From NCBI RefSeq assembly GCF_937468385.1, contig NZ_CALBWS010000018.1, positions 36,318 through 100,317 on the forward strand: DNA of 64,000 nt. The letters are read 5' to 3'. This document shows, one piece after another, positions 1 through 8,363 of this stretch (positions are counted from its first letter, which is position 1; each line of letters begins with the position of its first letter). The notes below the pieces were generated by a model, which ran no database searches, was not told the origin of the DNA, and was given only the letters and a program-made list of their open reading frames with translations. This DNA is from Neobacillus rhizosphaerae (lineage in GTDB: Bacteria > Bacillota > Bacilli > Bacillales > Cytobacillaceae). Position numbers and translations under genes: made by a program.

Positions 1-193
1 CTTTTTCCGAAAAAGTACCCAATTATTGCTTTTTCCGGAGGGGAATGGGACTCCTTGCATATCATTTTTTCCATTATTTCCTCTATAGAAAAAACGCACG
101 TTAACTAAATTGACTCTGAATTAAGAGGTGTGTCAGGAACCACTACCCTAAGATTTAAAATAGATAGTGTAGAAATTAAAAGGGGGATATATA
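1..193. other. Intergenic start of window
   Basis: No gene is supported here. The stretch is AT-rich. It contains a GTGTCAGGAACC fragment near 129-140 that resembles the GTGTCAGGCAC terminator-type repeat seen at 8393 and 11371. A good ribosome binding site (AAAGGGGG near 179-186) belongs to the next gene. Confidence 0.5.
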
Positions 194-574
194 ATGGCAA
201 GAAACGCTTATGATGCAAAGGGAATAAAAGCTGCTGGGCCATATTCACATGCAGTAGATGCTGGAAAACTAGTTTATTTATCTGGTCAAACACCGATAAA
301 CGGGGCTTCAGGGGAAATAATGAAAGGTGATATTAAAGCGCAAACGCAGCAATGTTTTGCTAATTTATTTGAAGTATTGGAGTCAGCAAACCTTAACCAT
401 GATGATGTTGTTAAGGTAAATGTATATCTAACAGATATGAATAATTTTTCTGCGATGAATGAAGTATATGAAACCCAATTTTCTAAACCATTTCCTGCCA
501 GGACGACAGTGGCAGTTTTGGCACTTCCACTTGGCGCAGAGGTAGAAATCGAAATGATTGCCAAAAGGCCATAA
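194..574 (+). CDS. ridA: RidA family reactive intermediate deaminase
   Basis: At 126 aa this is the full normal length for the Rid/YjgF/YER057c family, whose members hydrolyse reactive enamine/imine intermediates such as 2-aminoacrylate in the cytosol, usually as a trimer. Visible family residues are the N-terminal GPYSHA stretch (residues 15-20), the substrate-binding Arg103 in FPARTTV, and the C-terminal EIEMIA strand with Glu119/120. The ATG has an AAAGGGGG ribosome binding site about 8 nt upstream. It appears to be a single-gene unit closed by a strong hairpin. B. subtilis YabJ is the same family but sits beside purR and spoVG, so this copy is probably a second paralogue. Family is sure; exact substrate is not. 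Confidence 0.95.
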   Translation: MARNAYDAKGIKAAGPYSHAVDAGKLVYLSGQTPINGASGEIMKGDIKAQTQQCFANLFEVLESANLNHDDVVKVNVYLTDMNNFSAMNEVYETQFSKPFPARTTVAVLALPLGAEVEIEMIAKRP

Positions 575-588
575 AATTTAAAGGTATC

Positions 589-627
589 TACAGCAGCCTC
601 CATGGTTAATCTATGGAGGCTGCTGTA
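589..627 (+). terminator. Hairpin after ridA
   Basis: A perfect 15-bp inverted repeat (TACAGCAGCCTCCAT / ATGGAGGCTGCTGTA) with a 9-nt loop starts 15 nt after the ridA stop. No T-run follows immediately; the nearest is at about 649-655. It is a strong hairpin and a probable terminator. Confidence 0.65.
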
Positions 628-731
628 CTGAAACTCTTAATTAGAAGTTTTTTTTCGCTAATTTATTCAAGTCCTGGGGATATCCTTGACTGGACTGGAG
701 AACCATAAGGGGAAAAAAGGTGGTCTTACCG

Positions 732-962
732 ATGAATTTTGATGTGTTTAACGGAAAGCAGAAAGAAGCAAAGGAAAACCTTGAAGAAATTCTTGAAAGT
801 TCAATTGAAATGGAAGAAGACTTAATGCGAACATATCTGATAACCGCCGAACGGATTCACGATGATGATGAACTGAAGAAACGTCTCGAAAACTTTGCCG
901 AAGGAAATGCTAAACGAACGAAACAATTGATAGATGAGATGAATGAAAATAAAGAGAAGTAG
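732..962 (+). CDS. Small acidic coiled-coil protein, unknown function
   Basis: A 76-aa protein, very rich in Glu, Lys and Asp, predicted almost entirely helical (EAKENLEEILESSIEMEED, then KKRLENFAEGNAKRT). It has no signal peptide, membrane segment or Cys. I do not recognise the family. The ATG at 732 is preferred because AAGGTGG at 717-723 lies 8 nt upstream. A GTG at 720, adding four residues, also has a usable AAGGGG site. It stands alone between two hairpins. Coding is supported by the RBS and the terminator that follows; function is not known. Confidence 0.7.
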   Translation: MNFDVFNGKQKEAKENLEEILESSIEMEEDLMRTYLITAERIHDDDELKKRLENFAEGNAKRTKQLIDEMNENKEK

Positions 963-966
963 ATGG

Positions 967-1002
967 AAGCTGTGTGGATTCAGGTGATACCGCAGCTTTT
1001 TA
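967..1002 (+). terminator. Intrinsic terminator after the 76-aa gene
   Basis: An AAGCTG / CAGCTT stem encloses a partly paired loop and is followed by TTTT. It begins 5 nt after the stop codon. Confidence 0.65.
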
Positions 1003-1119
1003 TGTTTAGGAAATGAAGGTTTTAAACCTAATTGAGCATATCGGCATTACTAAGTAAGGATAGGTGGTGTGTGAAATTTGACACTTTTGTAAATCTTCTT
1101 AATATCTGCTCTTTATCTA

Positions 1120-1149
1120 TTGCTAAAATGGATTCTTCTTGCCTATAAT
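1120..1149 (+). promoter_or_regulatory. Candidate sigma-A promoter of the NDH-2 gene
   Basis: TTGCTA at 1120-1125, an 18-bp spacer, and a perfect TATAAT at 1144-1149, 36 nt before the start codon. A second candidate, TTGACA (1078-1083), 16 bp, TAATAT (1100-1105), lies further upstream. Confidence 0.5.
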
Positions 1150-1184
1150 AAAGATAACAATGATTGTGAAGGAGTGAGCAAACT

Positions 1185-2372
1185 ATGGAACTTGATAAAA
1201 AGAAAGTAGTTATCTTAGGCGGTGGATATGCGGGATTAATGACAGCCGTGACCTTGCAGAAGAAGGTTCATCCTTCCCGAGTCGAAATCTTTTTGGTCAG
1301 CAACCATGATTATCACTACATTACTACCAAGGTTCATGAGGCAGGAGCGGGAACGATTAGCCATGAATCGATTTTATTGCCTATCACAGAATTAATCGAT
1401 GCCGAGAGAGTAACGTTCATACAGGATGAAGTAAAAAAGCTGGATTTAGAACGGAAAAGGGTCGAGTGTAAAAATCACTCATTAAAATTTGATTATGTTG
1501 TTGCAGCCATTGGTGGTACTCCCAAAACCTTTAATATTTCTGGATTAAAGGAACATGGCTTCTTTTTGTTCGATTGGGAAGGGACGTACCGATTACGAAA
1601 GCATATTGAAGAACAATTTCAGCAATATAGTCAAAATCCTATTGGCGAGTTGAATTTGGTTATTGGTGGAACAGGATTTACTGGAATGGAATTTATCCAT
1701 GAACTTAAGAACAGCATCCCTGCGCTTTGCGAGCAGTATACAGTGAACCCGGAAAACGTACACATGATTGTCGTAGAGCCTAACCAAGAAATTTTGCATG
1801 GTTATCCTGATCTAATAGTGGCAGACGCGGTAAATTCATTGAATAAAATGTCCTGCGAATTTATCATTGGTGTTCCGGTAACAAAAGTTGAGAAGGATAA
1901 GGTTATTTTACAGGACGGCAGGGAAATTCCAACAACGACAATAATCTGGGCAGGTGGAATCAAGGGGAATCCGTTATTTGAGGGATTCGGCTTTGAATTG
2001 ATGGATGGACGAGTGAGGCTTAACGAGTATTGTGAAGTGCCAGGCTTCCAAGATGTCTATGTATTAGGGGACGCCTCGGTAAGTTTCAATGATAAGGGAG
2101 AGCCCTACCCACCAACAGCGCAGATCGCCATTCAACAAGGACAGTATTGTGCCTATAATATTGCGATGAAAATATATGCACAACCTGTAAAGCCATTTCA
2201 CTATATTTATAGAGGCACCGTCATGTCATTAGGAAAAGGGAAAGCATCGGGGATCGTGTATGACCATCACATCAACGGCCGGTTCGCCGCCTTTATGAAA
2301 TGGGTAATTGAGATGCGCTATTATTTCATGTTAGGCGGAATTCCGTTAGTCAGGAAACAGTGGAAACACTGA
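1185..2372 (+). CDS. Type II NADH:quinone oxidoreductase (NDH-2)
   Basis: At 395 aa this fits the single-subunit, non-proton-pumping NADH dehydrogenase that feeds electrons from NADH to menaquinone at the inner membrane face. The FAD-binding GGGYAG motif is at residues 12-17. A second Rossmann motif (VIGGTGFTGMEF, around 158-170) would bind NADH. The late VLGDAS and PYPPTAQIA motifs complete the FAD site and are diagnostic for the family. It resembles B. subtilis YumB more than YjlD, especially at YHYITTKVHEAGAGT. The start has GAAGGAG about 9 nt upstream. It appears monocistronic; no terminator is obvious before the repeat array that follows. Confidence 0.92.
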   Translation: MELDKKKVVILGGGYAGLMTAVTLQKKVHPSRVEIFLVSNHDYHYITTKVHEAGAGTISHESILLPITELIDAERVTFIQDEVKKLDLERKRVECKNHSLKFDYVVAAIGGTPKTFNISGLKEHGFFLFDWEGTYRLRKHIEEQFQQYSQNPIGELNLVIGGTGFTGMEFIHELKNSIPALCEQYTVNPENVHMIVVEPNQEILHGYPDLIVADAVNSLNKMSCEFIIGVPVTKVEKDKVILQDGREIPTTTIIWAGGIKGNPLFEGFGFELMDGRVRLNEYCEVPGFQDVYVLGDASVSFNDKGEPYPPTAQIAIQQGQYCAYNIAMKIYAQPVKPFHYIYRGTVMSLGKGKASGIVYDHHINGRFAAFMKWVIEMRYYFMLGGIPLVRKQWKH

Positions 2373-2394
2373 GATAAACCCTTCTTTTAAAAAT

Positions 2395-2839
2395 CCGAAA
2401 AAAGAGAGCAAAAGCCGAAGTAGAAGGGCTCTACGTAGGTATTCGCCCGAAAAAAAAGAGCAAAAGCCGAAGTAGAAGTGCTCTACGTAGGTATTCGCCC
2501 GAAAAAAGAGAGCAAAAGCCGAAGTAGGAGTGCTCTACGTAGGTAATCGGCCGAAAAAAAGAGCAAAAGCCGATGTAGAAGCACTCTACGTAGGTATTCG
2601 CCCGAAAAAAGAGAGCCAAAGCCGAAGTAGAAGGGCTCTACGTAGGTAATCGGCCGAAAAAAGAGAGCCAAAGCCGAAGTAGAAGTGCTCTACGTAGGTA
2701 TTCGCCCGAAAAAAAAGGGCAAAAGCCGAAGTAGAAGTGCTCTACGTAGGTATTCGCCCGAAAAAAGAGAGCAAAAGCCGAAGTAGAAGTGCTCTACGTA
2801 GGTATTCGCCCGAAAAAAGAGAGCAAAAGCCGAAGTAGG
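2395..2839. repeat. 52-bp tandem repeat array, eight units plus a partial ninth
   Basis: Units begin CCGAAAAAAG and end GGTATTCGC or GGTAATCGG. Unit starts fall about every 52 bp (for example 2395, 2758, 2810); unit 4 is one base shorter. Each full unit holds GTAGA-N5-TCTAC, a short hairpin whose loop varies (AGTGC, AGGGC, AGCAC) while the stem is kept, followed by the palindrome CTACGTAG. Because 52 is not a multiple of three, any reading frame shifts at every unit, so the array is not coding. There are no unique spacers, so it is not a CRISPR. It lies just downstream of the NDH-2 gene. Confidence 0.95.
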
Positions 2840-2877
2840 TGGATCCTACGACTACGCCTCTGTCTTCGCCTTATGAG

Positions 2878-2900
2878 ACTCGCCAATCGGCGAGTTTTCT
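2878..2900 (+). terminator. Intrinsic terminator after the tandem array
   Basis: A perfect 7-bp stem (ACTCGCC / GGCGAGT) with an AATC loop followed by TTTTCTTT. It lies 500 bases after the NDH-2 stop, so the whole array may be transcribed as the 3' UTR of that gene. Confidence 0.8.
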
Positions 2901-3019
2901 TTATTTATAAAATACAAACTGCAATTGATAAAATAGTGATTTAATTATTGTTTCAACATGGTACAAGGGTATAAGGTAAGAGAGGATAGTATTTGGAACA
3001 TAAACTGGGGGTTATTTAA

Positions 3020-3931
3020 TTGATAAAAATTGGAGTCATCGGGCTTGGTGATATTGCGCAAAAGGCCTATCTGCCGGTCTACAGTACTATGAAGGATGTT
3101 GAATTTCATTTTTATACAAGAAATCAAGAAAAGCTAAGATCTATTGGTGCGAAATATCGTTTTGACCATCTTCATGCTGAGCTTGAGTCATTAGTCAGCA
3201 GCGGCATTGTTGGTGCTTTCGTCCATTCTTCGACATCTTCCCATGAGGAAATTGTTCAGTGGCTGCTTATCCGCGGTATTCATGTGTTTGTCGATAAGCC
3301 AATCACAGACAATTATAAGGGAGCGAAAAGACTTGTAGAGCTTGCGGATGAGAAAGGTCTAATTCTCATGACAGGTTTTAATCGCAGATACGCACCTTCC
3401 TACCGAAAATTGAAGGAAGTCGCCAAGCCAAATATGGTTATCGTCCAGAAAAACCGCAAAGGTCTTCCGGGCGAGCCAAGAACCTTTATTTTTGATGATT
3501 TCATTCATGTTGTTGATACGATGAGATATTTATATCCGCACCCGATTGAGAAACTCCTCGTGAACGGGCGGATGGAGGGAGATACACTTTATCACGTTGT
3601 CATTCAGTTTATCGCTCAAGGTGCGACAGCCATCGGGATAATGAATCGAGATAATGGGACGAACGAGGAAGTTGTCCAAGTCATGGGCCCTTTGGAGAAA
3701 AGAACCGTTTCTAATGTCTCGCATCTGTTGATATCAAAAGATATGGAAAATATCGAGATCAGGAGTGGTGATTGGGAACCAACCTTAATGAAACGTGGCT
3801 TTGAGCAAATGGTCGGGGATTTCATTCATGCTGTTCACACTAATTCCTTGCCAATGATTTCAGCTTGGGACGCGCTGGAGACACATGAAATATGTGAAAA
3901 GATCATCATGAAATTAGCTGAAAAGCACTAA
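3020..3931 (+). CDS. Gfo/Idh/MocA family oxidoreductase
   Basis: A 303-aa NAD(P)-dependent dehydrogenase. An N-terminal Rossmann motif (GVIGLGDIAQKAY, residues 5-17) and the family signature DKP at 92-94 (FVDKPIT) are present. A C-terminal alpha/beta substrate domain follows. Members act on sugars, inositols or related polyols; nothing here identifies the substrate, and there are no sugar catabolism genes nearby. The start is TTG at 3020, with GGGGG at 3007-3011 as ribosome binding site; no ATG fits as well. It appears monocistronic. Confidence 0.9.
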   Translation: MIKIGVIGLGDIAQKAYLPVYSTMKDVEFHFYTRNQEKLRSIGAKYRFDHLHAELESLVSSGIVGAFVHSSTSSHEEIVQWLLIRGIHVFVDKPITDNYKGAKRLVELADEKGLILMTGFNRRYAPSYRKLKEVAKPNMVIVQKNRKGLPGEPRTFIFDDFIHVVDTMRYLYPHPIEKLLVNGRMEGDTLYHVVIQFIAQGATAIGIMNRDNGTNEEVVQVMGPLEKRTVSNVSHLLISKDMENIEIRSGDWEPTLMKRGFEQMVGDFIHAVHTNSLPMISAWDALETHEICEKIIMKLAEKH

Positions 3932-4007
3932 CCATGTCTTTAGGCATTCAATGTAAAATACCTTTGAATACGGAATGGGATTTTTAGTTATTTGTCGGGA
4001 ATTTGTT

Positions 4008-4036
4008 AAGATTCCTCCGGAACAAGGAAGAATCTT
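4008..4036. promoter_or_regulatory. Inverted repeat upstream of the YgbA_NO-type gene, possible operator
   Basis: AAGATTCCTCC and GGAAGAATCTT form 11-bp arms with one mismatch around a 7-nt centre. No T-run follows, so it does not look like a terminator. It ends 59 bases before the start codon of the next gene, in operator position. The AAGAT...ATCTT ends recall NsrR-type sites, but the spacing differs, so the regulator is a guess. Confidence 0.45.
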
Positions 4037-4095
4037 ATGCTATGGTCAAATTAGATAATTAGTTGTTTCAATCCAGTTTAAGGGGAGTTATTACC

Positions 4096-4419
4096 ATGAA
4101 AAAACTACCTAAAGAACCGAACAATGGTCCGAATATTCAAAAGGAAAGAGAAATTGTCAACGAAATGATTCGGTTATATTGTCGAAAGAAGCATCATCAT
4201 GATGAGCTTTGCAAGGAATGCCAGGATTTAAAGGACTATGCTTTATTGCGCCTTTCCCTCTGCCGGTTTGGTGAAGAAAAAAGTGCCTGCTCCAACTGCA
4301 AAGTCCATTGCTATAAACCTATTTTTCGTCAAAAGATGAAGACCGTAATGCGCCATACTGGCCCATGGATGCTATTGTATCATCCGATTTATTCTGTTAA
4401 ACATCTGTTAAATAGGTGA
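4096..4419 (+). CDS. Cys-rich YgbA-like (nitrous oxide-stimulated promoter family) protein
   Basis: A 107-aa cytosolic protein with seven cysteines at 29, 39, 42, 56, 65, 68 and 72 (CKEC and CSNC pairs), a pattern I recognise from the YgbA_NO family; E. coli YgbA belongs to it and is induced by nitric oxide. The cysteines suggest metal or Fe-S binding (inference). The ATG at 4096 is chosen because AAGGGGAG at 4080-4087 lies 8 nt upstream; an in-frame TTG at 4063 has no such site. Monocistronic. Biochemical function is unknown. Confidence 0.75.
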   Translation: MKKLPKEPNNGPNIQKEREIVNEMIRLYCRKKHHHDELCKECQDLKDYALLRLSLCRFGEEKSACSNCKVHCYKPIFRQKMKTVMRHTGPWMLLYHPIYSVKHLLNR

Positions 4420-4506
4420 AGGCAAGGAGGGGATTTCTGCAGGCTGTCAAAAACCAATCAAGAGAGGTCCTTAAATTCTAACGAGGTCAGTTGATTTGTA
4501 GATATG

Positions 4507-4544
4507 AAAAAAGGTGTCGTGCCTCTTGATTGGAGGCAGACACC
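4507..4544 (-). terminator. Intrinsic terminator of the peptide transporter gene
   Basis: GGTGTC and GACACC plus inner GCCTC / GAGGC pairs form a long hairpin (4513-4544). On the minus strand it is followed by a run of six T (4507-4512), just past the transporter stop codon. Confidence 0.85.
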
Positions 4545-4557
4545 CTGAATAATTTTC

Positions 4558-6048
4558 TTAGCGAACGCCTTTCATGAAGCCCTGAATTTTCGGTGCAAAC
4601 ATGAAAAGAATAATACCGAGTACGATTGAAACTCCACCGATGACACCAAAGTAGATCATTTCGTTTTCAACTGAGTAAAATCTAACGACTTGCGCATTGA
4701 GTGCTTGTGCTGCAGCATTTGATAAGAACCATAAGCTCATCGTTTGTGCTGAGAAGGCTGCAGGTGCTAACTTAGTAGTAGCTGATAATCCTACAGGCGA
4801 TAAGCATAATTCACCAAATACACAAATTAAATAACTTAAGACAAGCCATAAAGGATTCACCAAAGCATCTGAACCGCCAAAGTAAGCTGGCATTAGAATT
4901 ACTAGGAATGATACCCCTGAGAAAAGCAGTGCGAACGAAAACTTTTGCGGGATCGTTGGCTGACGTTTCCCTAACTTTACCCACATCCAAGCAAATATAG
5001 GTGCAAAAATAATAATAAATAATGGGTTTAATGATTGAAACCATGCTGGCGAAATATGAATTCCTGCAAAGTTTAATTGCGTACGTTCATCTGCATAATT
5101 GGCAAGTATGCTTGAGCCTTGCTCTTGAATAGACCAAAACATAACCGATGCAATAAATAGCGGAATATAAGCTATGATACGTGAACGTTCTACAGCTGTT
5201 GTTTTAGGGCTGCGGTACATGACAACAAAATATAAAGTCGGAATCAAAACACCAAGAATTGTCACTAGATTGATGAAGCCTTTAAACGTTAGCAGTCCCC
5301 TTGGGATTAAAACACCACATAAAACAGCAAGAATTACTGCGATTATGCCAAAAATAGTAAAGATTTTTTTCTTTTCAGTTGGTGACATTGGATTTGATAC
5401 CATTGTACCAGCAATGCCAAGGTTTTTCTTTTTTGTAAAATTAAAAACTAATAGTCCAAAAAACATACCGACAGCGGCAATACCAAAACCTAAGTGGAAG
5501 CTATAGTCCATTACTCCTCCAATAATTAGTGGAGAGAGAAATGCTCCCATGTTTATACCCATAACAAAAATGGTAAAACCAGCATCACGACGATTGTCTT
5601 CTTCACTGTACATTTCACCGACAACAGTAGAAACGTTTGGCTTAAGCAATCCTGTACCAAGGACAATCAATACCATGGATACGAAGAACATGGTTACACT
5701 TCCAGGAATAGCTAGAACAATGTGACCAAACATAATCAATACTCCACCGTAAAACACTGATTTTGAAGTACCGAACATTCGGTCAGCTAACCAGCCGCCA
5801 ATAATTCCGGACATATAAACAAGTGATCCGTAAATGGACATGATAGACAGTGCAAGGGTTTTATCAAGACCCAATCCACCTTTGGAGACTTCGTAGTACA
5901 TATAGAATACGAGGATAGCCCTCATTCCATAATATGAAAAGCGTTCCCAAAACTCCGTAAAGAAAAGTGTAAATAATCCCTTAGGGTGTCCGAAGAACCC
6001 GCTCTGAGGCACACTATCCACAATTTTCTGTCTATTCAAATTTGACAT
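4558..6048 (-). CDS. dtpT: Proton-dependent di/tripeptide transporter (POT/PTR2 family)
   Basis: A 496-aa polytopic membrane protein of the major facilitator superfamily. The diagnostic ExxERFxYYG motif is exact at residues 32-41 (EFWERFSYYG), in the first membrane helix. Later segments such as LGTGLLKPNVSTVVGEMY match the second PTR2 signature. It would import di- and tripeptides with protons. The ATG is preceded by AAAGGAGG. It appears to be a single-gene unit with its own terminator. The nearest relatives I know are Lactococcus DtpT and B. subtilis YclF. Confidence 0.93.
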   Translation of the reverse strand: MSNLNRQKIVDSVPQSGFFGHPKGLFTLFFTEFWERFSYYGMRAILVFYMYYEVSKGGLGLDKTLALSIMSIYGSLVYMSGIIGGWLADRMFGTSKSVFYGGVLIMFGHIVLAIPGSVTMFFVSMVLIVLGTGLLKPNVSTVVGEMYSEEDNRRDAGFTIFVMGINMGAFLSPLIIGGVMDYSFHLGFGIAAVGMFFGLLVFNFTKKKNLGIAGTMVSNPMSPTEKKKIFTIFGIIAVILAVLCGVLIPRGLLTFKGFINLVTILGVLIPTLYFVVMYRSPKTTAVERSRIIAYIPLFIASVMFWSIQEQGSSILANYADERTQLNFAGIHISPAWFQSLNPLFIIIFAPIFAWMWVKLGKRQPTIPQKFSFALLFSGVSFLVILMPAYFGGSDALVNPLWLVLSYLICVFGELCLSPVGLSATTKLAPAAFSAQTMSLWFLSNAAAQALNAQVVRFYSVENEMIYFGVIGGVSIVLGIILFMFAPKIQGFMKGVR

Positions 6049-6311
6049 GTTACAACCTCCTTTTATTATACTATAATACTTTTTGAAGTTTTAGCTTGTC
6101 AAAAACAATTTTTAGGAAAATAGGCGATAAAGTATTGGAATACTTGATATAACTGTATTATGAAGAATTTTAAATATAGAAAAAAGTTTTTTTGAAATAG
6201 TAAATAAATTCGGATTTGAGTGAATTTTTCATTCTTAATGGATAAACTCATTAAAAAGTGGAATAAGTGATGAGGAGAAAAGAAGCTTCGCGCTCCACCG
6301 TTAATAAACGC
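6049..6311. other. AT-rich intergenic region
   Basis: Between two minus-strand genes. A possible minus-strand reading frame at 6099-6338 lacks a ribosome binding site and is dominated by AT-rich codons. No conserved element was recognised. Confidence 0.5.
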
Positions 6312-6348
6312 ATAAAAGCCCTCATTGTCAATAAACAATTAAGGGCTT
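6312..6348 (-). terminator. Terminator overlapping the stop of the UvrC-like gene
   Basis: AAGCCCT (6316-6322) and AGGGCTT, with inner ATTGT / ACAAT pairs, give a long hairpin. On the minus strand it is followed by TTTTATG. Its right arm includes the stop codon of the gene. Confidence 0.8.
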
Positions 6349-7507
6349 AGTATAGGAAACTATTTAATAGGTCACTATTAAACTCTCTTGGAGTGGATTT
6401 ATTTGCTACCGATACTTTCGATTTGGCTATCATCTTAACTAAAGTATCTCCCAAGGCTTCAGCTAGTTTAGGATTGGTGTCCGTCTTAAACCATTTTTTA
6501 GGAATAATCTTATAACAGCAATTGCTGCTTTTTAAATAGCTGTAGATAATCTGCGCTTCATCTACTTCATCCTTTCTAACTTCAAAGGATGTGGGATGTG
6601 CCTCGTTCGAAAAATAGGTGAACGTATTCATTTTTATCATCTCAACCAGTTGTTCTAAATTTGTGCCTGCTAATTGATATTTTTTGCTAAATAGAACTTG
6701 ATTCCCTTTAATCAGAAATAGTTTAATCGAGTCGCCAGTTAACGGTTCAAGGACGGCAATATTTTTATTGGCTTCAGTGAATTCAATAATTTGCTCTTTT
6801 TTGATAAGGAAGTTTATCGCATCGAGAAAATCTCTATACTTTGCTGCAGTTTCAAAATCAAAATTCTCAGCAGCAAGTGCCATTGTTTGCTTCATTTCTA
6901 CAAGTATGCTCGTGTTAGTGCCTGTTAATAAAGCGATGATTTTGTTTATTATAGTATTGTACTCTGTCACAGCACTGGGAGAACCGGTGCACGTACCGAT
7001 ACACAATCCTAAAGAATAGTTTAAACATGGTGTGTTCTTATTACTAGGGCTGCTGCAGTTTATTTTATAGAATTCTTTGATGCCTTGAATGGCTTTTTCC
7101 ACTGTATGTTTACTGGTAAACGGACCGAAAGAAAGATAGCCGTCCTTTTCAGGACTATTGGTCATTTCTAATCTACGATTGTTATCATCCTTATGAATTA
7201 GGATATAAGTGTACGATTGTGGATTTTTCATTTTTTTATTAAATAATGGTTTTATTTTCTGTATTAATTTACATTCCAGTAAAAAGGCTTCAAATTCAGT
7301 ATCGGTGAGAATTAATTCAAAATCCTTTATGTTGGCTTTAAGCTTTTTAATCTTCTCTGAATGTGCGTTTGAGTTTTGAAAGTAGGAACGAACTCTGTTT
7401 TTTAGATTTTTGGCTTTCCCCACATAAATGATTCTTGCAGAAGAATCTTTCATTAGATAAACTCCTGGGGATGAGGGGAGATTTTTTACCTTGTCTTTTA
7501 AATTCAT
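6347..7507 (-). CDS. Short UvrC-like GIY-YIG nuclease without the C-terminal nuclease half
   Basis: A 386-aa protein like the N-terminal half of UvrC. The GIY-YIG motifs read GVY (15-17) and YVG (28-30), with Arg38/40 and Glu71/73/79 following. A four-Cys cluster (C151, C161, C169, C173) and a UVR/UvrB-binding helix (about 203-238) come next. UvrC is about 600 aa; here the RNase H-like second nuclease and helix-hairpin-helix domains are absent. This resembles E. coli Cho in principle, so it may make only the 3' incision in nucleotide excision repair (inference). The start has AAGGGAAG 7 nt upstream. The C-terminal 140 residues are divergent but the frame is intact. Confidence 0.85.
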   Translation of the reverse strand: MNLKDKVKNLPSSPGVYLMKDSSARIIYVGKAKNLKNRVRSYFQNSNAHSEKIKKLKANIKDFELILTDTEFEAFLLECKLIQKIKPLFNKKMKNPQSYTYILIHKDDNNRRLEMTNSPEKDGYLSFGPFTSKHTVEKAIQGIKEFYKINCSSPSNKNTPCLNYSLGLCIGTCTGSPSAVTEYNTIINKIIALLTGTNTSILVEMKQTMALAAENFDFETAAKYRDFLDAINFLIKKEQIIEFTEANKNIAVLEPLTGDSIKLFLIKGNQVLFSKKYQLAGTNLEQLVEMIKMNTFTYFSNEAHPTSFEVRKDEVDEAQIIYSYLKSSNCCYKIIPKKWFKTDTNPKLAEALGDTLVKMIAKSKVSVANKSTPREFNSDLLNSFLY

Positions 7508-7721
7508 AGGAATTCTTCCCTTCCCATACTTTAAATCGCTATCATTTTACCACAAGTATGGAATCTGCTAAACAATGTTTTTAAATCGAATTAGATAAAA
7601 AGAAGTATAATCGGGTATTCATTATTGGTGCAGATTAGGGAGATAGACAAAATAATAGTCGTATTGGCATCAAGTCATATGTGATATGATAATTGTATAT
7701 CCAAAAAAAGGAGAATTTACT

Positions 7722-8345
7722 ATGGGCGAAAAAGTAGATTATAAGAAAACTTATAAACACATTTATCTTCCAAAAACGACACCTGCTATTATTGATGTGC
7801 CGAAGATGCCATATTTAATGATTAGTGGTAAAGGAGATCCAAATGGGGAAGCGTTTGCTGAGGCTACTGGAGCTTTATACAGTTTGAGTTATGCGGTGAA
7901 AATGTCCTATAAAAGTAAGTTTGTCCCTGATGGATACTATGAATATACAGTGTTTCCGCTCGAGGGAGTTTGGGACTTAATTGATAAGTCAAAACCTACC
8001 AGTGATAAGGAGAATTACCAATACACCATTATGATTCGACAGCCCAACTTTCTAACAGATGAATTATTTGCGAAATTTTTAGAGCTGACGAAAAAGAAAA
8101 AGCCAAACCCCTTACTCGAAAAGGTTAGCTTTAATGAATTAACAGATGGGTTATGTTGCCAAATGCTGCACCTAGGGAGTTTTGATGGAGAATCAGAAAG
8201 TTTTGCGAAGATGAAGTCCTTTTGTGAAATAAACGGATATAATCGGACTAGCAAAACTCATCGTGAAATCTACCTATCCGATCCCCGAAAGACAGAGGCA
8301 GCAAAGCTAAAGACAGTTTTAAGATTCTCTGTTCAAAAACGATAA
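7722..8345 (+). CDS. GyrI-like small-molecule-binding domain protein
   Basis: A 207-aa soluble protein. The segments YLMISGKGDPNGEAFAEATGALYSLSYAVK and YYEYTVFPLEGVWDL are typical of stand-alone GyrI-like (SOUL/Rob C-terminal-like) proteins of Bacilli, which bind hydrophobic or drug-like ligands. There is no DNA-binding domain. The ATG at 7722 is preferred: AAAGGAG lies 7 nt upstream, whereas the upstream in-frame ATG at 7686 has none. It sits just before a MerR/TipAS gene, another family tied to drug sensing, but a terminator separates them. Specific ligand unknown. Confidence 0.8.
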   Translation: MGEKVDYKKTYKHIYLPKTTPAIIDVPKMPYLMISGKGDPNGEAFAEATGALYSLSYAVKMSYKSKFVPDGYYEYTVFPLEGVWDLIDKSKPTSDKENYQYTIMIRQPNFLTDELFAKFLELTKKKKPNPLLEKVSFNELTDGLCCQMLHLGSFDGESESFAKMKSFCEINGYNRTSKTHREIYLSDPRKTEAAKLKTVLRFSVQKR

Positions 8346-8363
8346 AATTCAAAATCAGAAATG

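Noticed and set aside
1072..1089. Rex box upstream of the NDH-2 gene (GTGTGAAATTTGACACTT)
   Set aside because: The left half resembles a Rex site but four of seven right-half positions fail.
2431..2671. Minus-strand frames through the 52-bp repeat array encoding repeated GEYLRRALLL-type peptides
   Set aside because: The unit is 52 bp, so the frame changes each unit, and there is no ribosome binding site. The frames result from the repeat.
2395..2839. CRISPR array
   Set aside because: Units are directly contiguous with no unique spacers, and there are no cas genes. The same applies to the 21-bp array at 30300.
6099..6338. 79-residue minus-strand frame upstream of the UvrC-like terminator
   Set aside because: Phe/Leu/Ile-rich AT-driven composition, no ribosome binding site, and it ends in the terminator region.
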